The notes under the pieces: generated by a model | Told to the model about the DNA's origin: nothing | Seen by the model: the letters and a program-made list of their open reading frames with translations, nothing else | Database searches by the model: none | Source: Clostridia bacterium | GTDB lineage: Bacteria > Bacillota > Clostridia > Oscillospirales > Acutalibacteraceae | Direction of reading: 5' to 3' | NCBI GenBank assembly: GCA_017416485.1 | Contig: JAFQCH010000016.1 | Coordinates: 124,001 to 188,000 of the forward strand | Length of the DNA: 64,000 nucleotides | Program-made: the position numbers and the translations under genes | In this document: positions 45,365 to 56,129 of the stretch, piece by piece | Layout: the number at the start of each line of letters is the position of its first letter | How positions within the stretch are numbered: the first letter of the stretch is position 1

Positions 45365-46231
45365 TTAATCTTCCACCATGTTTTTGATTTTTGTCAAAGC
45401 GGGTAAATTTGTGAAGTTGTAAAATTTTACGGCATTCTCGCCGAGGAATTTCCGTTTGTTATCTTCGGAGATTTCGTTTGTTTTTTCCACAAAATCAAGG
45501 CTCATTTTGTAGGTGATGGCAGTCATGGTGCGCGGGTAGTCACTGCCCCACATGAGTTTTTCAAAGCCGACAATTTCAGCCGCTTGGTTGATTGCGTTCA
45601 CTGCGGACGGATAGGGGTAGAATTCATCGTTGAACAGCCATGTGATACCGCCGCTTTCGATGAACACGTTCTTGTTGGTCGCAAGTTTGATTTGCTCTGT
45701 CCAGTTTTTTCTTGTCACCATGCCGAAATGACCGATGGCAATGCGAAGATCGGGAAACATATTGACGATTTTTTGCATCATTTCGGTCTGCTCATTGCCG
45801 TCGGCAAGGTCAATGGATATGAATTTGCCGTGGTCGGCGGCACTCTTGAACGGGGCCGGGTGGTTGAGCAGATTTTTGTCTTTTAACCTGCCTGCGCAGA
45901 GTTTGATGCCGTCAAAACCGCTTATATCGCCAAGCGGCTTTTCTTCATACAAAGCGCAGATTTTAATACGGTTGCTTTTGCAAGTGAGCAGGTATTCGTC
46001 CTGATTGCCGTCAATGTATTCCTGTGTGATGACTGCGCCGTTCACGCACGCATAGTCCATGTTGGCAAGAAACCGTTCGACCGTGTTTTCGCCGTCGGTC
46101 ATAAAGGGCGGCATCATCTGCCTGATTTCACCGCCGAAGTCGCTTTTGCCCCCGCCTATGTCATAAACGGGCTTGCCGTTTACGACTCCGTTTTGTTTTT
46201 TCCACAAATGGGCATGTGCATCAATAATCAT
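45365..46231 (-). CDS. Amidohydrolase (TIM-barrel, possible sugar lactonase)
   Basis: A 288-residue amidohydrolase-2 protein (PF04909). N-terminal MIIDAHAHLW (HxH metal site), a middle AIGHFGMV (His), and LMWGSDYPRTM (catalytic Asp) near residue 240 are the family landmarks. Relatives hydrolyse sugar lactones such as fucono- or galactono-lactone, or decarboxylate aromatic acids. Its neighbours are sugar-acid enzymes, so I infer an aldonolactonase. The ATG at 46231 overlaps the uxaA stop (ATGA). Confidence 0.82.
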   Translation of the reverse strand: MIIDAHAHLWKKQNGVVNGKPVYDIGGGKSDFGGEIRQMMPPFMTDGENTVERFLANMDYACVNGAVITQEYIDGNQDEYLLTCKSNRIKICALYEEKPLGDISGFDGIKLCAGRLKDKNLLNHPAPFKSAADHGKFISIDLADGNEQTEMMQKIVNMFPDLRIAIGHFGMVTRKNWTEQIKLATNKNVFIESGGITWLFNDEFYPYPSAVNAINQAAEIVGFEKLMWGSDYPRTMTAITYKMSLDFVEKTNEISEDNKRKFLGENAVKFYNFTNLPALTKIKNMVED

Positions 46232-47601
46232 AAGGTTACACCGTCCTTGAAAATGGCAATTTCGCGGTTGCCGCAAAGCTCGTTTTTGGTTTTCTCGCCG
46301 TTTGCAACCCGTTTGATGAGCTCAAGCAGTTCTTTGGCTTTCTCATCTTTGTCAAAACCGAAAGCCGAATAGTCGATCCAATGGCTTTTTTTATTTGCGA
46401 TTTGGTTATTGGATGCGATTTTCACCGTCGGCACTGCACCGCCGAGAGGGGTGCCCCTGCCTGTGGTGAACAGCACCATGTGGCAACCGACTGCCGCCAG
46501 GTTGGTAACAGACACAATGTCGTTTCCCGGGCCGTTGAGCAGATGAAGACCCGCTTTCCGGACGGTATCGCCGTAGTCGAGCACATCCACCACGGGTGCC
46601 GTGCCGCCTTTCTGAATGCAGCCGAGGGATTTTTCTTCGAGTGTGGTAATGCCGCCGTCCTTGTTGCCGGGGGAGGGATTTTCGGACACGGGCTGGTTGT
46701 GGTTTTTAAAATACTGCTTGAAATTGTTGATGAGTGCAACACTGCGGTTGAACACATCTTCGTTCACACATCTTTGGAACAAAACCGTTTCCGCGCCAAA
46801 CATTTCGGGCACTTCCGTTAACACGGCACTTGCGCCCATGGCACAAAGCTCGTCCGTCACTCTGCCGACAACGGCGTTGGCTGTGATGCCCGAAAAACCG
46901 TCCGACCCGCCGCATTTCAGCCCGATTTTTAAATTTGAAACAGGAACTTCCTGCCGTTGGTCGGTTGCGGCATTCTTTTGCAGTGCTTCAATCAGTTTTG
47001 TACCTTCTTCAATTTCGTCTTCGCAGTCCTGCACCGAAAGGAATTTGACTCTCTGTGTATCCCATGTGCCGAGCACTTTTTTCATTTCGCTGATGTTGTT
47101 GTTTTCGCAACCGAGTCCCAATACAAGCACACCGCCCGCATTGGGGTGGTTGATGAGGCCGCGCAGAATCAGTTGGGTGATTTTCATGTCATCACCCAAT
47201 TGACTGCAGCCGTAAGGGTGTGAAAAGCAGATTGCGCCCGTTTTTTCACTTAAAGTTTTTGCAATGCTGTTCACGCAACCCACCGTCGGCACAATAAAAA
47301 TATCATTGCGGATGCCGATATCCCCGTTTTTTCGCACAAAAGCACGGATGGTGAACGGCTCTTTTTTCGGTAAAGCAGTAAAATCGGGTTTGTATTCGTA
47401 AGAAAGAATGTCCCCTAATTTTGTTTTCATGTTGTGTGAATGCACGGCATCGCCTTTGCTTACGGCTTCGGTCGCAACGCCGATGGGGAAGCCGTATTTG
47501 ATAATGTCCGTTCCTTTTTCGATGTCGCACAAAGCCGTTTTGTGCCCTGTTTGCAGGTCAACGCAGACATTGTCTTTTTCGTGAATTATGAAAGGTTCCA
47601 T
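46228..47601 (-). CDS. uxaA: Altronate dehydratase (UxaA family)
   Basis: Converts D-altronate to 2-keto-3-deoxygluconate. The 457 residues hold the small N-terminal SAF domain (MEPFIIHEKDNVCVDL ... GDAVHSHNM) and the main domain with GDIGIRNDIFIVPTVGCVN, CFSHPYGCSQLGDD, VLGLGCENNN, LKCGGSDGFSGITANAVVG and VLFTTGRGTPLGG. Cys residues in these segments would hold the metal or cluster. Its start lies inside the uxaB 3' end (16-bp overlap) behind AAAGGAAAC. A related galactarate or other sugar-acid dehydratase is possible, but the uxaB neighbour favours altronate. Confidence 0.9.
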   Translation of the reverse strand: MEPFIIHEKDNVCVDLQTGHKTALCDIEKGTDIIKYGFPIGVATEAVSKGDAVHSHNMKTKLGDILSYEYKPDFTALPKKEPFTIRAFVRKNGDIGIRNDIFIVPTVGCVNSIAKTLSEKTGAICFSHPYGCSQLGDDMKITQLILRGLINHPNAGGVLVLGLGCENNNISEMKKVLGTWDTQRVKFLSVQDCEDEIEEGTKLIEALQKNAATDQRQEVPVSNLKIGLKCGGSDGFSGITANAVVGRVTDELCAMGASAVLTEVPEMFGAETVLFQRCVNEDVFNRSVALINNFKQYFKNHNQPVSENPSPGNKDGGITTLEEKSLGCIQKGGTAPVVDVLDYGDTVRKAGLHLLNGPGNDIVSVTNLAAVGCHMVLFTTGRGTPLGGAVPTVKIASNNQIANKKSHWIDYSAFGFDKDEKAKELLELIKRVANGEKTKNELCGNREIAIFKDGVTL

Positions 47602-48899
47602 TGCATTGTTTCCTTTGCACCGATATGGTCAATTTTGTTGTAATATTCGGTAATGAGTTCCTTCATGTCAGACAAATCTGCCTGCCACAAAGCGGTGTTT
47701 TTAAGAATATCGGCAATGCAGGTATTCTTCATAATTTCCACCACGGCAGGTGCATCTTCGGGTGTGTCGTTTTTGTAGAAATAAATAAGATAAGCCAAAG
47801 ACAGCGACAGATGCTTCGGATAAACGCCGTTTTGCTCTTTGTATTCGAGGATGGTGGGAAGCACCCGCACCGCAAATTTGCTGACGGAGTTGAGCGCAAT
47901 GGACCGCCATTTGTGCTGAATAAACGGATTGCGGAAGCGGTCAAACACGCTGTTTGCAAAGGCAATGCTTTCTTCGGTTTCGCCGATGGTCGGCAGGATT
48001 TCTTCTTTCATGCAGGCGTTCAGAAATGCGCTTGTCAGCTCATTTTGCATCGCTTCGCCGACCGTTTCAATGCCTGAAAGAAGTGCACCTGCCACGAGAG
48101 AGGTGTGTGCACCGTTGAGGATTCGCACCTTGATTTTTTTGTAAGGCTTGGCATCGTCCGTCCACACCACGTTGAAACCTGCCTTCTGCAAGGGCAGTTC
48201 ATTTTCAAAATTGCCCTCAATGACCCACAGGTGGAAAATTTCTGCCGTGTCAAGGAACTTGTCTTCGGGGTGCGTGTCCTTGGTTTCGTCGTTTGGATAA
48301 CCCGTTACAATGCGGTCAACGAGAGTGTTGGCAAAATGATTTTCTTTTTCGAGCCAATCTGCAAAACCGTCTTCAAGGTTCCACAATTTTACATATTGCA
48401 GAACGCATTTTTTGAGTGCGTCGCCATTGTTGTCGATCAGTTCACACGGCAGGAGTATAAACCCGTTCAAGCCGTTTTTGTATCTTCTGTAAAGAAGCTG
48501 TGTCAGTTTTGCAGGGAAGCCCGTGCAGGGTGTGTCCGTGAATTTGCAGGTTTCGTCAAATGCAATGCCCGCTTCCGTGGTGTTGGAAACGATGAATCGG
48601 AAATCGGGATTGTCGGCAAGTGCCATGTAGGAATCAAATTCCTTGTAAGGGTCCACGCAACGCGAAATCGATTCAATGAAAGTATGCTCATTCACGATAT
48701 TTCCGTTTTGAATACCTCGTGCATACAGGTTATATTTGCAGTCCTGTGCGCTTAAAAGGGCACATTTTCCGCCGGCTCTCGGCTGAATGACGACCGCTTT
48801 GCCGTCATAAAGCCCTGCTTGGTTCATTTTGTGCAGAAAATAATCAACAAATCCGCGCAGGAAATTGCCTTCGCCGAACTGAATCACTGTTTCTTTCAT
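47586..48899 (-). CDS. uxaB: Tagaturonate reductase (altronate oxidoreductase)
   Basis: NADH-dependent interconversion of D-tagaturonate and D-altronate; mannitol dehydrogenase superfamily. 437 residues: IQFGEGNFLRGFVDYFLHKM (dinucleotide fold), FIVSNTTEAGIAFD, LPCELIDNNGD, and the catalytic helix region KIRILNGAHTS-type VRILNGAHTSLVAG with the conserved Lys-Asn-His set. The ATG at 48899 (after AGGTGA) is preferred over a GTG at 48908, which overlaps the previous gene. Middle gene of the operon. Confidence 0.93.
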   Translation of the reverse strand: MKETVIQFGEGNFLRGFVDYFLHKMNQAGLYDGKAVVIQPRAGGKCALLSAQDCKYNLYARGIQNGNIVNEHTFIESISRCVDPYKEFDSYMALADNPDFRFIVSNTTEAGIAFDETCKFTDTPCTGFPAKLTQLLYRRYKNGLNGFILLPCELIDNNGDALKKCVLQYVKLWNLEDGFADWLEKENHFANTLVDRIVTGYPNDETKDTHPEDKFLDTAEIFHLWVIEGNFENELPLQKAGFNVVWTDDAKPYKKIKVRILNGAHTSLVAGALLSGIETVGEAMQNELTSAFLNACMKEEILPTIGETEESIAFANSVFDRFRNPFIQHKWRSIALNSVSKFAVRVLPTILEYKEQNGVYPKHLSLSLAYLIYFYKNDTPEDAPAVVEIMKNTCIADILKNTALWQADLSDMKELITEYYNKIDHIGAKETMQWNLS

Positions 48900-48900
48900 G

Positions 48901-49920
48901 TCAGTCACCTATTTTAATCAGAAGTTTGGCAAGTGTGCCGTCGTTGTGGCTGAGCGCTTTAAAAGCATCAAGCGCATCGCTCATTTCGTAAATACCGCTG
49001 ACCATTTTCATCACATCCGCTTTGCCCGATGCAACAAGGTCAATGTTGTTGATGAAATCATCTTTCAGTGCATTGCGGCTGCCGTGGATGTTGAGTTCTT
49101 TTTTGAGGATAACGGAATGGTTGAAAGTGGTTTCACGTTTTCCGTTGCCGATGAGAATGATATTGCCTGCAAAAGCGGCATTGTCAACGCAAGCTAAAAA
49201 GGTTTCGGGTGCGCCGCAGGCTTCAATGCACACATCAAAGCCGTGGCCGTGGGTGAATTCGTTGGTGAAGTCTGCAAGGGATTTCTGTTTGGTGTTGATG
49301 ACCGTATCTGCACCGTATTCACTTGCGAGTGCAAGGCGGTTGTCAAGAATATCCGCAACCACGATTCTGTTGCATTTCTGCTTTGCGGCAAGCAGTGCAA
49401 ACAAGCCGATGGGGCCGGCGCCCACAACAAGCACATTGTCGGTTTCTTTGATGGTTGCACGGGACACGGCATGCTGCGAAATGGAAAACGGCTCAATGAG
49501 GGCTAACTCCTGTGCAGACAGCCCCTTGCCGTCGTATATGCGTTCCACGGGCATGGCAATGTATTCGCAGAAAGCGCCGTCGCGTTGCACACCCATGGTC
49601 TGATTATCCGTGCAGCAGTTCACAAAACCGCGTTCACAGCTGTAGCAAGTGCCGCAGTTAAAATACGGATTGCAGGTGACGATGTCGCCTGCTTTGAGCC
49701 CTTTGTCATTTTCGGGAATACTGACGATTTCGGCAGAAAACTCATGTCCGGGAATGCGGGGATAGGTGGTAAACGGCTGGTTCCCCGTGAACGATGCCAC
49801 GTCCGCACCGCAGATGCCCACGTATTTCACTTTCAGCAGAGCTTCTCCGTCTTTTACTTCGGGCATCGGGATTTCGCGGATCTCTATTTCATTCGGATTG
49901 GAAATTACGATGACTTTCAT
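48901..49920 (-). CDS. Zinc-dependent MDR dehydrogenase, LgoD/RspB-like
   Basis: A 339-residue medium-chain dehydrogenase. Catalytic zinc ligands YVGICGADVASF (Cys) and PGHEFSAEI (His-Glu), the structural zinc loop NCGTCYSCERGFVNCC, and the NAD motif VVGAGPIGLFALLA. It resembles sugar-acid and polyol dehydrogenases, among them L-galactonate 5-dehydrogenases, which make D-tagaturonate. Directly upstream of uxaB, which uses that product, so I infer that activity. Sorbitol- or threonine-type dehydrogenases are alternatives. It follows the previous gene by one base. Confidence 0.85.
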   Translation of the reverse strand: MKVIVISNPNEIEIREIPMPEVKDGEALLKVKYVGICGADVASFTGNQPFTTYPRIPGHEFSAEIVSIPENDKGLKAGDIVTCNPYFNCGTCYSCERGFVNCCTDNQTMGVQRDGAFCEYIAMPVERIYDGKGLSAQELALIEPFSISQHAVSRATIKETDNVLVVGAGPIGLFALLAAKQKCNRIVVADILDNRLALASEYGADTVINTKQKSLADFTNEFTHGHGFDVCIEACGAPETFLACVDNAAFAGNIILIGNGKRETTFNHSVILKKELNIHGSRNALKDDFINNIDLVASGKADVMKMVSGIYEMSDALDAFKALSHNDGTLAKLLIKIGD

Positions 49921-49921
49921 G

Positions 49922-51127
49922 TTATTTGTCTTCCTCCATGTATTGTTTGTTCCAGATGATTCCCGTTTTTAAAGGGGCACCCTTGCAGAAAATTTTGTTT
50001 TCGTAAGCAAAAAGGGGATCTTTGATGAATTCGTCCTTGTCAATCAGTTCCACCACTTCGTCATGACGGCTGTCCACGAGCACTTCAATTGCCTTTTCCA
50101 TGTGCACCTGACGGAAATTGATGGACGCAAAAATCAGATGATTTTCAAAGCCGAAGGGCATGGTGTCGTAAGTCACCTGCGGACCTAATGAGAAGCTGTT
50201 GTAAATGCCGTTGCAGCCGAGCACCTTGTACTGAAAAGCAATTCTGTGCTCTGTATCCGAACCGCTTGTGCCGACAAATAGGGTGGCTCTGCCGCCGATT
50301 TTCTCCATAATCCTTGCGGCGGTTTCTTCTTCGGAAAGTCCGCTTGTGCAAAGGTAATCTGCATTCGCAATTTCTTTGGAGAAGGTTACTTTTTTGGAAG
50401 ATTCGTCACTTCTGCCCACAAAAAGAATCTGTGCATGCGGGTGATTTCTTCTGATCTGATCGGCAATAAACAGCCCCGTCATGCCGAGGCCGAACACCAC
50501 CGTTCTTGCAAAAATGTTTTCTTTTGCCAATGCACGGGCTTCGGTTTCACTGCACTTGTGTTTTGCCATTTCCACGCGGAAATTCTGCGCTTCGCCAAGG
50601 TCTTCCATGCGCTCAAGCTGGAAAATGGCGCAGGCATACGGGTCTGCAAACGAAAGCCGTTTTGCCGCCGATAAGGGCAGTTTTGTGAGATTTGCATATT
50701 GTTTGGGCAGGTGCAGAAGCATATCGGGGTTAAAGTAGTTTTTGTCGCAGAACAATCCGTCCGCACCGTCGCAGCCGTATTCAAAATAGGTTTCGTCTTC
50801 GGTGTAGCGGGTCGGATCCCAGCTGTCGCCGCCGCGGATGAGCACGATGGCAAAGCGGTTTTCCGACGGTACCCAAACGACTCCCTCGTGACCGTTTATA
50901 AGTCTGTTTTCGCCTGCGGGGAATTTGGCACCGAGTTTGTTTTCTCTGCCCATTTTCATCAGTTCAAAGTCTGTACCGCAAAAGCCCTGAAACACGGGGT
51001 ACGCTTCAATGCCTTTCTGCAACGGCTCCCCGCGCAGTCGTTGTCTTGCGGGGTTTATCAAATTGATTTCGCCGTACCTGATTGGCAAATCTGTATCATT
51101 CTGAAAATATGTACCGTATGTTTTCAT
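49922..51127 (-). CDS. Divergent MDR sugar dehydrogenase (glucose-dehydrogenase-like)
   Basis: A 401-residue protein. FQGFCGTDFELMKMG and NRLINGHEGVVWV correspond to the Cys and His-Glu zinc ligands of archaeal-type glucose/galactose dehydrogenases, and TVVFGLGMTGLFIADQI is the cofactor fold (GxGxxG). The structural-zinc cysteine cluster is absent. An insertion with many aromatic and acidic residues lies between. I infer an aldose 1-dehydrogenase that makes a lactone for the amidohydrolase downstream. First gene of the operon; the start follows CAGGTGG. Confidence 0.7.
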   Translation of the reverse strand: MKTYGTYFQNDTDLPIRYGEINLINPARQRLRGEPLQKGIEAYPVFQGFCGTDFELMKMGRENKLGAKFPAGENRLINGHEGVVWVPSENRFAIVLIRGGDSWDPTRYTEDETYFEYGCDGADGLFCDKNYFNPDMLLHLPKQYANLTKLPLSAAKRLSFADPYACAIFQLERMEDLGEAQNFRVEMAKHKCSETEARALAKENIFARTVVFGLGMTGLFIADQIRRNHPHAQILFVGRSDESSKKVTFSKEIANADYLCTSGLSEEETAARIMEKIGGRATLFVGTSGSDTEHRIAFQYKVLGCNGIYNSFSLGPQVTYDTMPFGFENHLIFASINFRQVHMEKAIEVLVDSRHDEVVELIDKDEFIKDPLFAYENKIFCKGAPLKTGIIWNKQYMEEDK

Positions 51128-51166
51128 AAAACCACCTGCTGTGACAGATTTTTATTATTTTTTTTT

Positions 51167-51195
51167 ATTTTATCACACATAAATAAATTTGTAAA
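51167..51195 (-). promoter_or_regulatory. Promoter of the sugar-acid operon
   Basis: Minus strand TTTACA (51190-51195), 17-bp spacer, TAAAAT (51167-51172), 40 bp before the first start codon. It is divergent from the enolase promoter. No clear operator is visible. Confidence 0.6.
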
Positions 51196-51249
51196 TAAAT
51201 ATAATAGTGTTTCGTAAAAAATCCCCGAGCATCGCAAGATGTACGGGAT

Positions 51250-51278
51250 TTGCATTGCACCGATACTTGTGATATAAT
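51250..51278 (+). promoter_or_regulatory. Sigma-A promoter of eno
   Basis: TTGCAT (51250-51255), 17-bp spacer, TATAAT (51273-51278), about 90 bp before the enolase start. Confidence 0.75.
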
Positions 51279-51345
51279 AATTACACACTTTTTTATTTGC
51301 ATGCAATGTGTTATGGTATTTCTTGCAGGTTTGTGTTTACACTAA

Positions 51346-52668
<1,323 letters not shown>

Positions 52669-52734
52669 TACCCTTTTCTTTAACCCGAAGGCGTACAAAG
52701 GAACTTCGAGAGGCAAAAAAGGGCAAATATATGC

Positions 52735-52772
52735 AAAAAAATGTCAAACATTCGATGTGTCTGACATTTTTT
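52735..52772 (+). terminator. Terminator of eno
   Basis: AAAAAATGTCA, an inner ACAT-TCG-ATGT stem, then TGACATTTTTT. It lies about 65 bp after the enolase stop. The 52669-53190 gap holds this, a second hairpin at 52910-52940 and an AT-rich stretch. No gene is seen there. Confidence 0.8.
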
Positions 52773-52909
52773 CATTTCTCCCGTTATTTAATTTTTTATG
52801 CTATGCTTTTTTCTTGTTTTATTTCATATATGCTCTTGGGACTTTATCGACAGAAAGAGACAATTCCGAAGAATCGTCTTTTTCCGGCATTCACTACGCT
52901 GATTGATAC

Positions 52910-52940
52910 AATGCAACACTACTGCGCCGAGTGTTGCATT
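52910..52940 (+). terminator. Second hairpin in the eno-GH35 gap
   Basis: AATGCAACACT / ACTGCGCCG / AGTGTTGCATT, a perfect 11-bp stem followed by GTTTG. The U-tract is short. It may be a reserve terminator or a transcript-stabilising hairpin. Confidence 0.5.
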
Positions 52941-53190
52941 GTTTGAAAAAAGTAAGACCGTAAAACTTAAAATTATCAGCCTGTAAAAAACAAACTTTTG
53001 CAGATTTTTGGTTTTTTTGAGAGTGAGATGTCTGTTTGTCTGAAAAAAATTCAAAAAAAATATTTTTTTGTGGAATATGATCCTGATATATGGTATAATT
53101 ATTGTCATAAATCTGTAGGATCGGGAAAGGCAAAGAGCGATATAATTCACAATAAGAGTGCAGCTTTGTAATAAGCGGGGTATATCAATT

Positions 53191-55119
53191 ATGAATTTTC
53201 AGACACGGCAAATACAGAATAATATACAAATTGTTGGTAACGCAGGCGATGGCAGGATCAGTGTCACAAATCAGATGCTTCTGAAGGACGGTAAAGCGTG
53301 GATACCCGTTATGGGAGAAATGCATTACAGCCGTGTGCCTTGTGACAGATGGGAAGAGAATCTGCGGAAGATGAAGGAAGGCGGAATAGATGTTGTTGCT
53401 TCATATGTCTTCTGGATTCATCATGAGGAGCAAAAAGGAGAATTTGTTTTCAGCGACAACCGTGATATAAGATGCTTTATAAATCTTTGTCATAAAACAG
53501 GTCTTGAATTCTGTCTTCGTATCGGCCCGTGGGCTCACGGTGAATGCAGAAACGGCGGTTTTCCCGACTGGCTGCAAAATGAATGCTCCGACATTCTGCG
53601 GTCAAGACAAGAGCCTTATATATCTTATGTCAGACGCTATATAAACAAAATTGCAGAGCAGGTCAAAGGGCTTCCTCTTTTTGCAATACAGATTGAAAAC
53701 GAATTGACAGGAGATCCCGATTATATTGAGCTGGTTCGTCAGTTTGTTACAGATGCGGGACTTCATGCACCTTTATATACTGCAACAGCTTGGGGAAAAG
53801 CAAAACTGCCCGAAACTGTTTTTCCTATGTACGGCGCATATCCCGAGGCACCCTGGACAAATCATATAAAGGAGCTTGAGCCGAACCCCAACTATTTCTT
53901 TTCTCTGATACGTGAAGACGGCTGTATCGGCTCGGATATTCTCGGCACATCAACACAAGCAACAGACTGCTCAGGCAATGTGCCGTTTATGACGTGTGAA
54001 ATGGGCGGGGGCAATCAGATTACCTACCATCGCAGACCTCTTATAAATTCCCGTGATATTGAGGCTCTTGTTATATGTAAGCTCGGAAGCGGTGTGAATC
54101 TCTTAGGATATTATATGTTCTGTGGCGGACTGAATCCCATAGGTCTTACTACTATGCAGGAAAGTAAGGCAAGCGGCTACCCGAATGACTGTCCCGTTAT
54201 ATCATACGATTTTCAGGCACCCGTCGGCGATATGGGACAAATACGGGAAAGCTATTTCCGTTTATCCTTCATTCACAGATTTTTGCATTCATTCGGTGAA
54301 ATGCTTGCTCCGATGATTGCAATAATGCCCGATAAGGCACCGTCCTCAAAGGATGATACAAAAACACTGAGGTGTGCTTTAAGAAGTGACGGAAACAGCG
54401 GTTTTCTGTTTGTGAACAACCATATCCGTCTCCATCAAATGCCTGCACATCCCGCGCATAGCTTTAATATAGCCTTAAATGAGCGAACTGTGTCCTTCAG
54501 CCTTGATATTCCTGAAGACAGCTCATTCTTTATTCCTGTGAATATCTCAGTCGGCGGTCTTGACATCCTTTATGCAACTGCACAGCCTGTTTCATACTCC
54601 GAAAACCGTTTAGAACTGCTGCAGATTGCAGGAATGAAAGCAGTTGTTGCGCTTGCAAACGGACAGATATATGCTCTTGAAGCAGGCCTGAATCGTATCA
54701 ATGACACAGATGTCGTTCTTCTGAAAAATGAGTCCTATGAAAAATCAGTGCTTCAGAAAATGAATGCTTCAGTAATACAAAAATGCTGCGATTCGGATGT
54801 GTTATTGGGCCATTTGCCGATTGAAGATAAAACCGATGAATACAAAGTATGCTGGACTGATGAGGATCAATGGCTTGTAATAAAAGCCAAAGGAAACATA
54901 GCAGGCTTTTTCGTAAACCGACAATTGGTGTCAGATTTTTATCTTAACGGCGACAGCTGGGTAATTGATCTTCGTAACATCAGAGAGAAAAACGGTATCA
55001 TAAAAATCCAACCGCTTACAGAGAAGGATATAAAAGAAATATATGCCGAGACCCCCCTCGAAACAGGCTCCTTTGTCCCCGAGGTATACACGAGTAAGGA
55101 TGACCGCTTATTAATATGA
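53191..55119 (+). CDS. Glycoside hydrolase family 35, beta-galactosidase-like
   Basis: A 642-residue enzyme. N-terminal catalytic TIM barrel with MGEMHYSRVPCDRW, KEGGIDVVASYVFWIHHE, RIGPWAHGECRNGGFPDWL, acid/base Glu in AIQIENEL (near 173) and nucleophile Glu in FMTCEMGGG (near 270). C-terminal beta domains follow. No signal peptide, so it probably acts on imported oligosaccharides, releasing beta-galactose. The ATG at 53191 follows AAGCGGGG. A promoter-like TATAAT lies near 53093. Codon use is more AT-rich than in the housekeeping genes. A terminator follows. Confidence 0.92.
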   Translation: MNFQTRQIQNNIQIVGNAGDGRISVTNQMLLKDGKAWIPVMGEMHYSRVPCDRWEENLRKMKEGGIDVVASYVFWIHHEEQKGEFVFSDNRDIRCFINLCHKTGLEFCLRIGPWAHGECRNGGFPDWLQNECSDILRSRQEPYISYVRRYINKIAEQVKGLPLFAIQIENELTGDPDYIELVRQFVTDAGLHAPLYTATAWGKAKLPETVFPMYGAYPEAPWTNHIKELEPNPNYFFSLIREDGCIGSDILGTSTQATDCSGNVPFMTCEMGGGNQITYHRRPLINSRDIEALVICKLGSGVNLLGYYMFCGGLNPIGLTTMQESKASGYPNDCPVISYDFQAPVGDMGQIRESYFRLSFIHRFLHSFGEMLAPMIAIMPDKAPSSKDDTKTLRCALRSDGNSGFLFVNNHIRLHQMPAHPAHSFNIALNERTVSFSLDIPEDSSFFIPVNISVGGLDILYATAQPVSYSENRLELLQIAGMKAVVALANGQIYALEAGLNRINDTDVVLLKNESYEKSVLQKMNASVIQKCCDSDVLLGHLPIEDKTDEYKVCWTDEDQWLVIKAKGNIAGFFVNRQLVSDFYLNGDSWVIDLRNIREKNGIIKIQPLTEKDIKEIYAETPLETGSFVPEVYTSKDDRLLI

Positions 55120-55193
55120 TAACATCCCGGCAAAGCCGGTCCGGTCCCGCAGAGGCTGTCGGTCCGGTCCCTTATCTCAGCATAACAAAAAAC

Positions 55194-55216
55194 GAAGCAC
55201 GCCAAAGGTGTGCTTC
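55194..55216 (+). terminator. Terminator after the GH35 gene
   Basis: GAAGCACGCC / AAA / GGTGTGCTTC (one G-T pair) followed by ATTTTTTC, 75 bp after the stop codon. Just before it (55134-55171) CGGTCCGGTCCC occurs twice. Confidence 0.85.
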
Positions 55217-55282
55217 ATTTTTTCTGGCTCGTAGCACCGAAAAAGATATCAAGATTGAACTGGACAGAAAAATTGGAATTGG

Positions 55283-55900
55283 TCATACTTTTCTATTTGC
55301 ATTTTTTATGTATGAAATCCAGTTTTCCAGACTATCCACGCTGAAATCCGCAAGAGCCGTTTGATAGCAATCAAAAGCGGTGGGATGATTTTCCTCCATC
55401 CATTTCAAAGACTTTTTAGGCCCCCAATAAGGATAATGCATTATATCACAGAAAATTTCCAAACTATCAATCAATACCCAATGCCATCGAAACATTCCTT
55501 CTGCATCGTATCGTTTTACCCGTGCAAGCATTTTGACACACCAATCGACACTTGCATCAATTTCTGCCTTTGATTTTTGTGGACGGTTTTGCAGATAAGA
55601 CTGCACCTTCGTTTGGAGTGCTTTTCCTCTTTCATCACTATCTACAACAATCTTTCCATCAAAAATTTGAACAAAGTCATTGCAGTCATAGTCTCCATCA
55701 AAATAAGAAGCAGGATATACGAAAACATCCAGTTGAATGCCGTTTACGAAAGATGTATCGTGGAATTGTTCGTGGTCATACGATATAACCAACGAGTCAA
55801 AATCACTGTTCAGATTGTTTGTTCCGTTAGCATATGAGCCATAAAGAATGATGGAAAGAGGATTGTATTTTCGCTTAATGTATTCAATAATCTTCTCCAA
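55283..55900 (-). CDS. MNT-type nucleotidyltransferase domain protein
   Basis: A 205-residue protein. The N-terminal about 90 residues hold LYGSYANGTNNLNSDFDSLVIS (GSY...DFD metal and nucleotide site of the polymerase-beta superfamily) and a third acidic strand LDVFVYP. The C-terminal half is helical, with VDWCVKMLARVKRYDAEGMF, as in HEPN-like or kanamycin-nucleotidyltransferase helices. It may be an AMP-transferring enzyme or antitoxin; fused helices and the lack of a partner leave this open. The TTG at 55900 after AGGTGA is preferred; a GTG at 55909 lies inside that ribosome site. Confidence 0.75.
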   Translation of the reverse strand: MEKIIEYIKRKYNPLSIILYGSYANGTNNLNSDFDSLVISYDHEQFHDTSFVNGIQLDVFVYPASYFDGDYDCNDFVQIFDGKIVVDSDERGKALQTKVQSYLQNRPQKSKAEIDASVDWCVKMLARVKRYDAEGMFRWHWVLIDSLEIFCDIMHYPYWGPKKSLKWMEENHPTAFDCYQTALADFSVDSLENWISYIKNANRKV

Positions 55901-56069
55901 TGAAATCACCTCATCAAATTCTTATTTATTAAACCAATGTTATTATATCATACAAATGCAGATTTTTCCACTCAATATTGCTTTGGTAAGAAGTTCAAGT
56001 CCTCCCCAAAGGTCGTTTTGTGGAAATGATATCTTTTGAATTGCACCTTGAAAAATGGCACAAAAAAAA

Positions 56070-56092
56070 CCAGAAACCGTTGTGGTTTCTGG
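56070..56092 (-). terminator. Terminator behind the tRNA-Met fragment
   Basis: CCAGAAACC / GTTGT / GGTTTCTGG, followed on the minus strand by GTTTTTTTTG. It probably belonged to the original tRNA transcript. Confidence 0.8.
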
Positions 56093-56129
56093 ATTTTCCG
56101 AACCGATATCTTTTTCGGTTTCGCATTGT

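Noticed and set aside
52731-52946. 71-codon ORF after enolase
   Set aside because: It overlaps the eno terminator and the second hairpin, and lacks a ribosome site.
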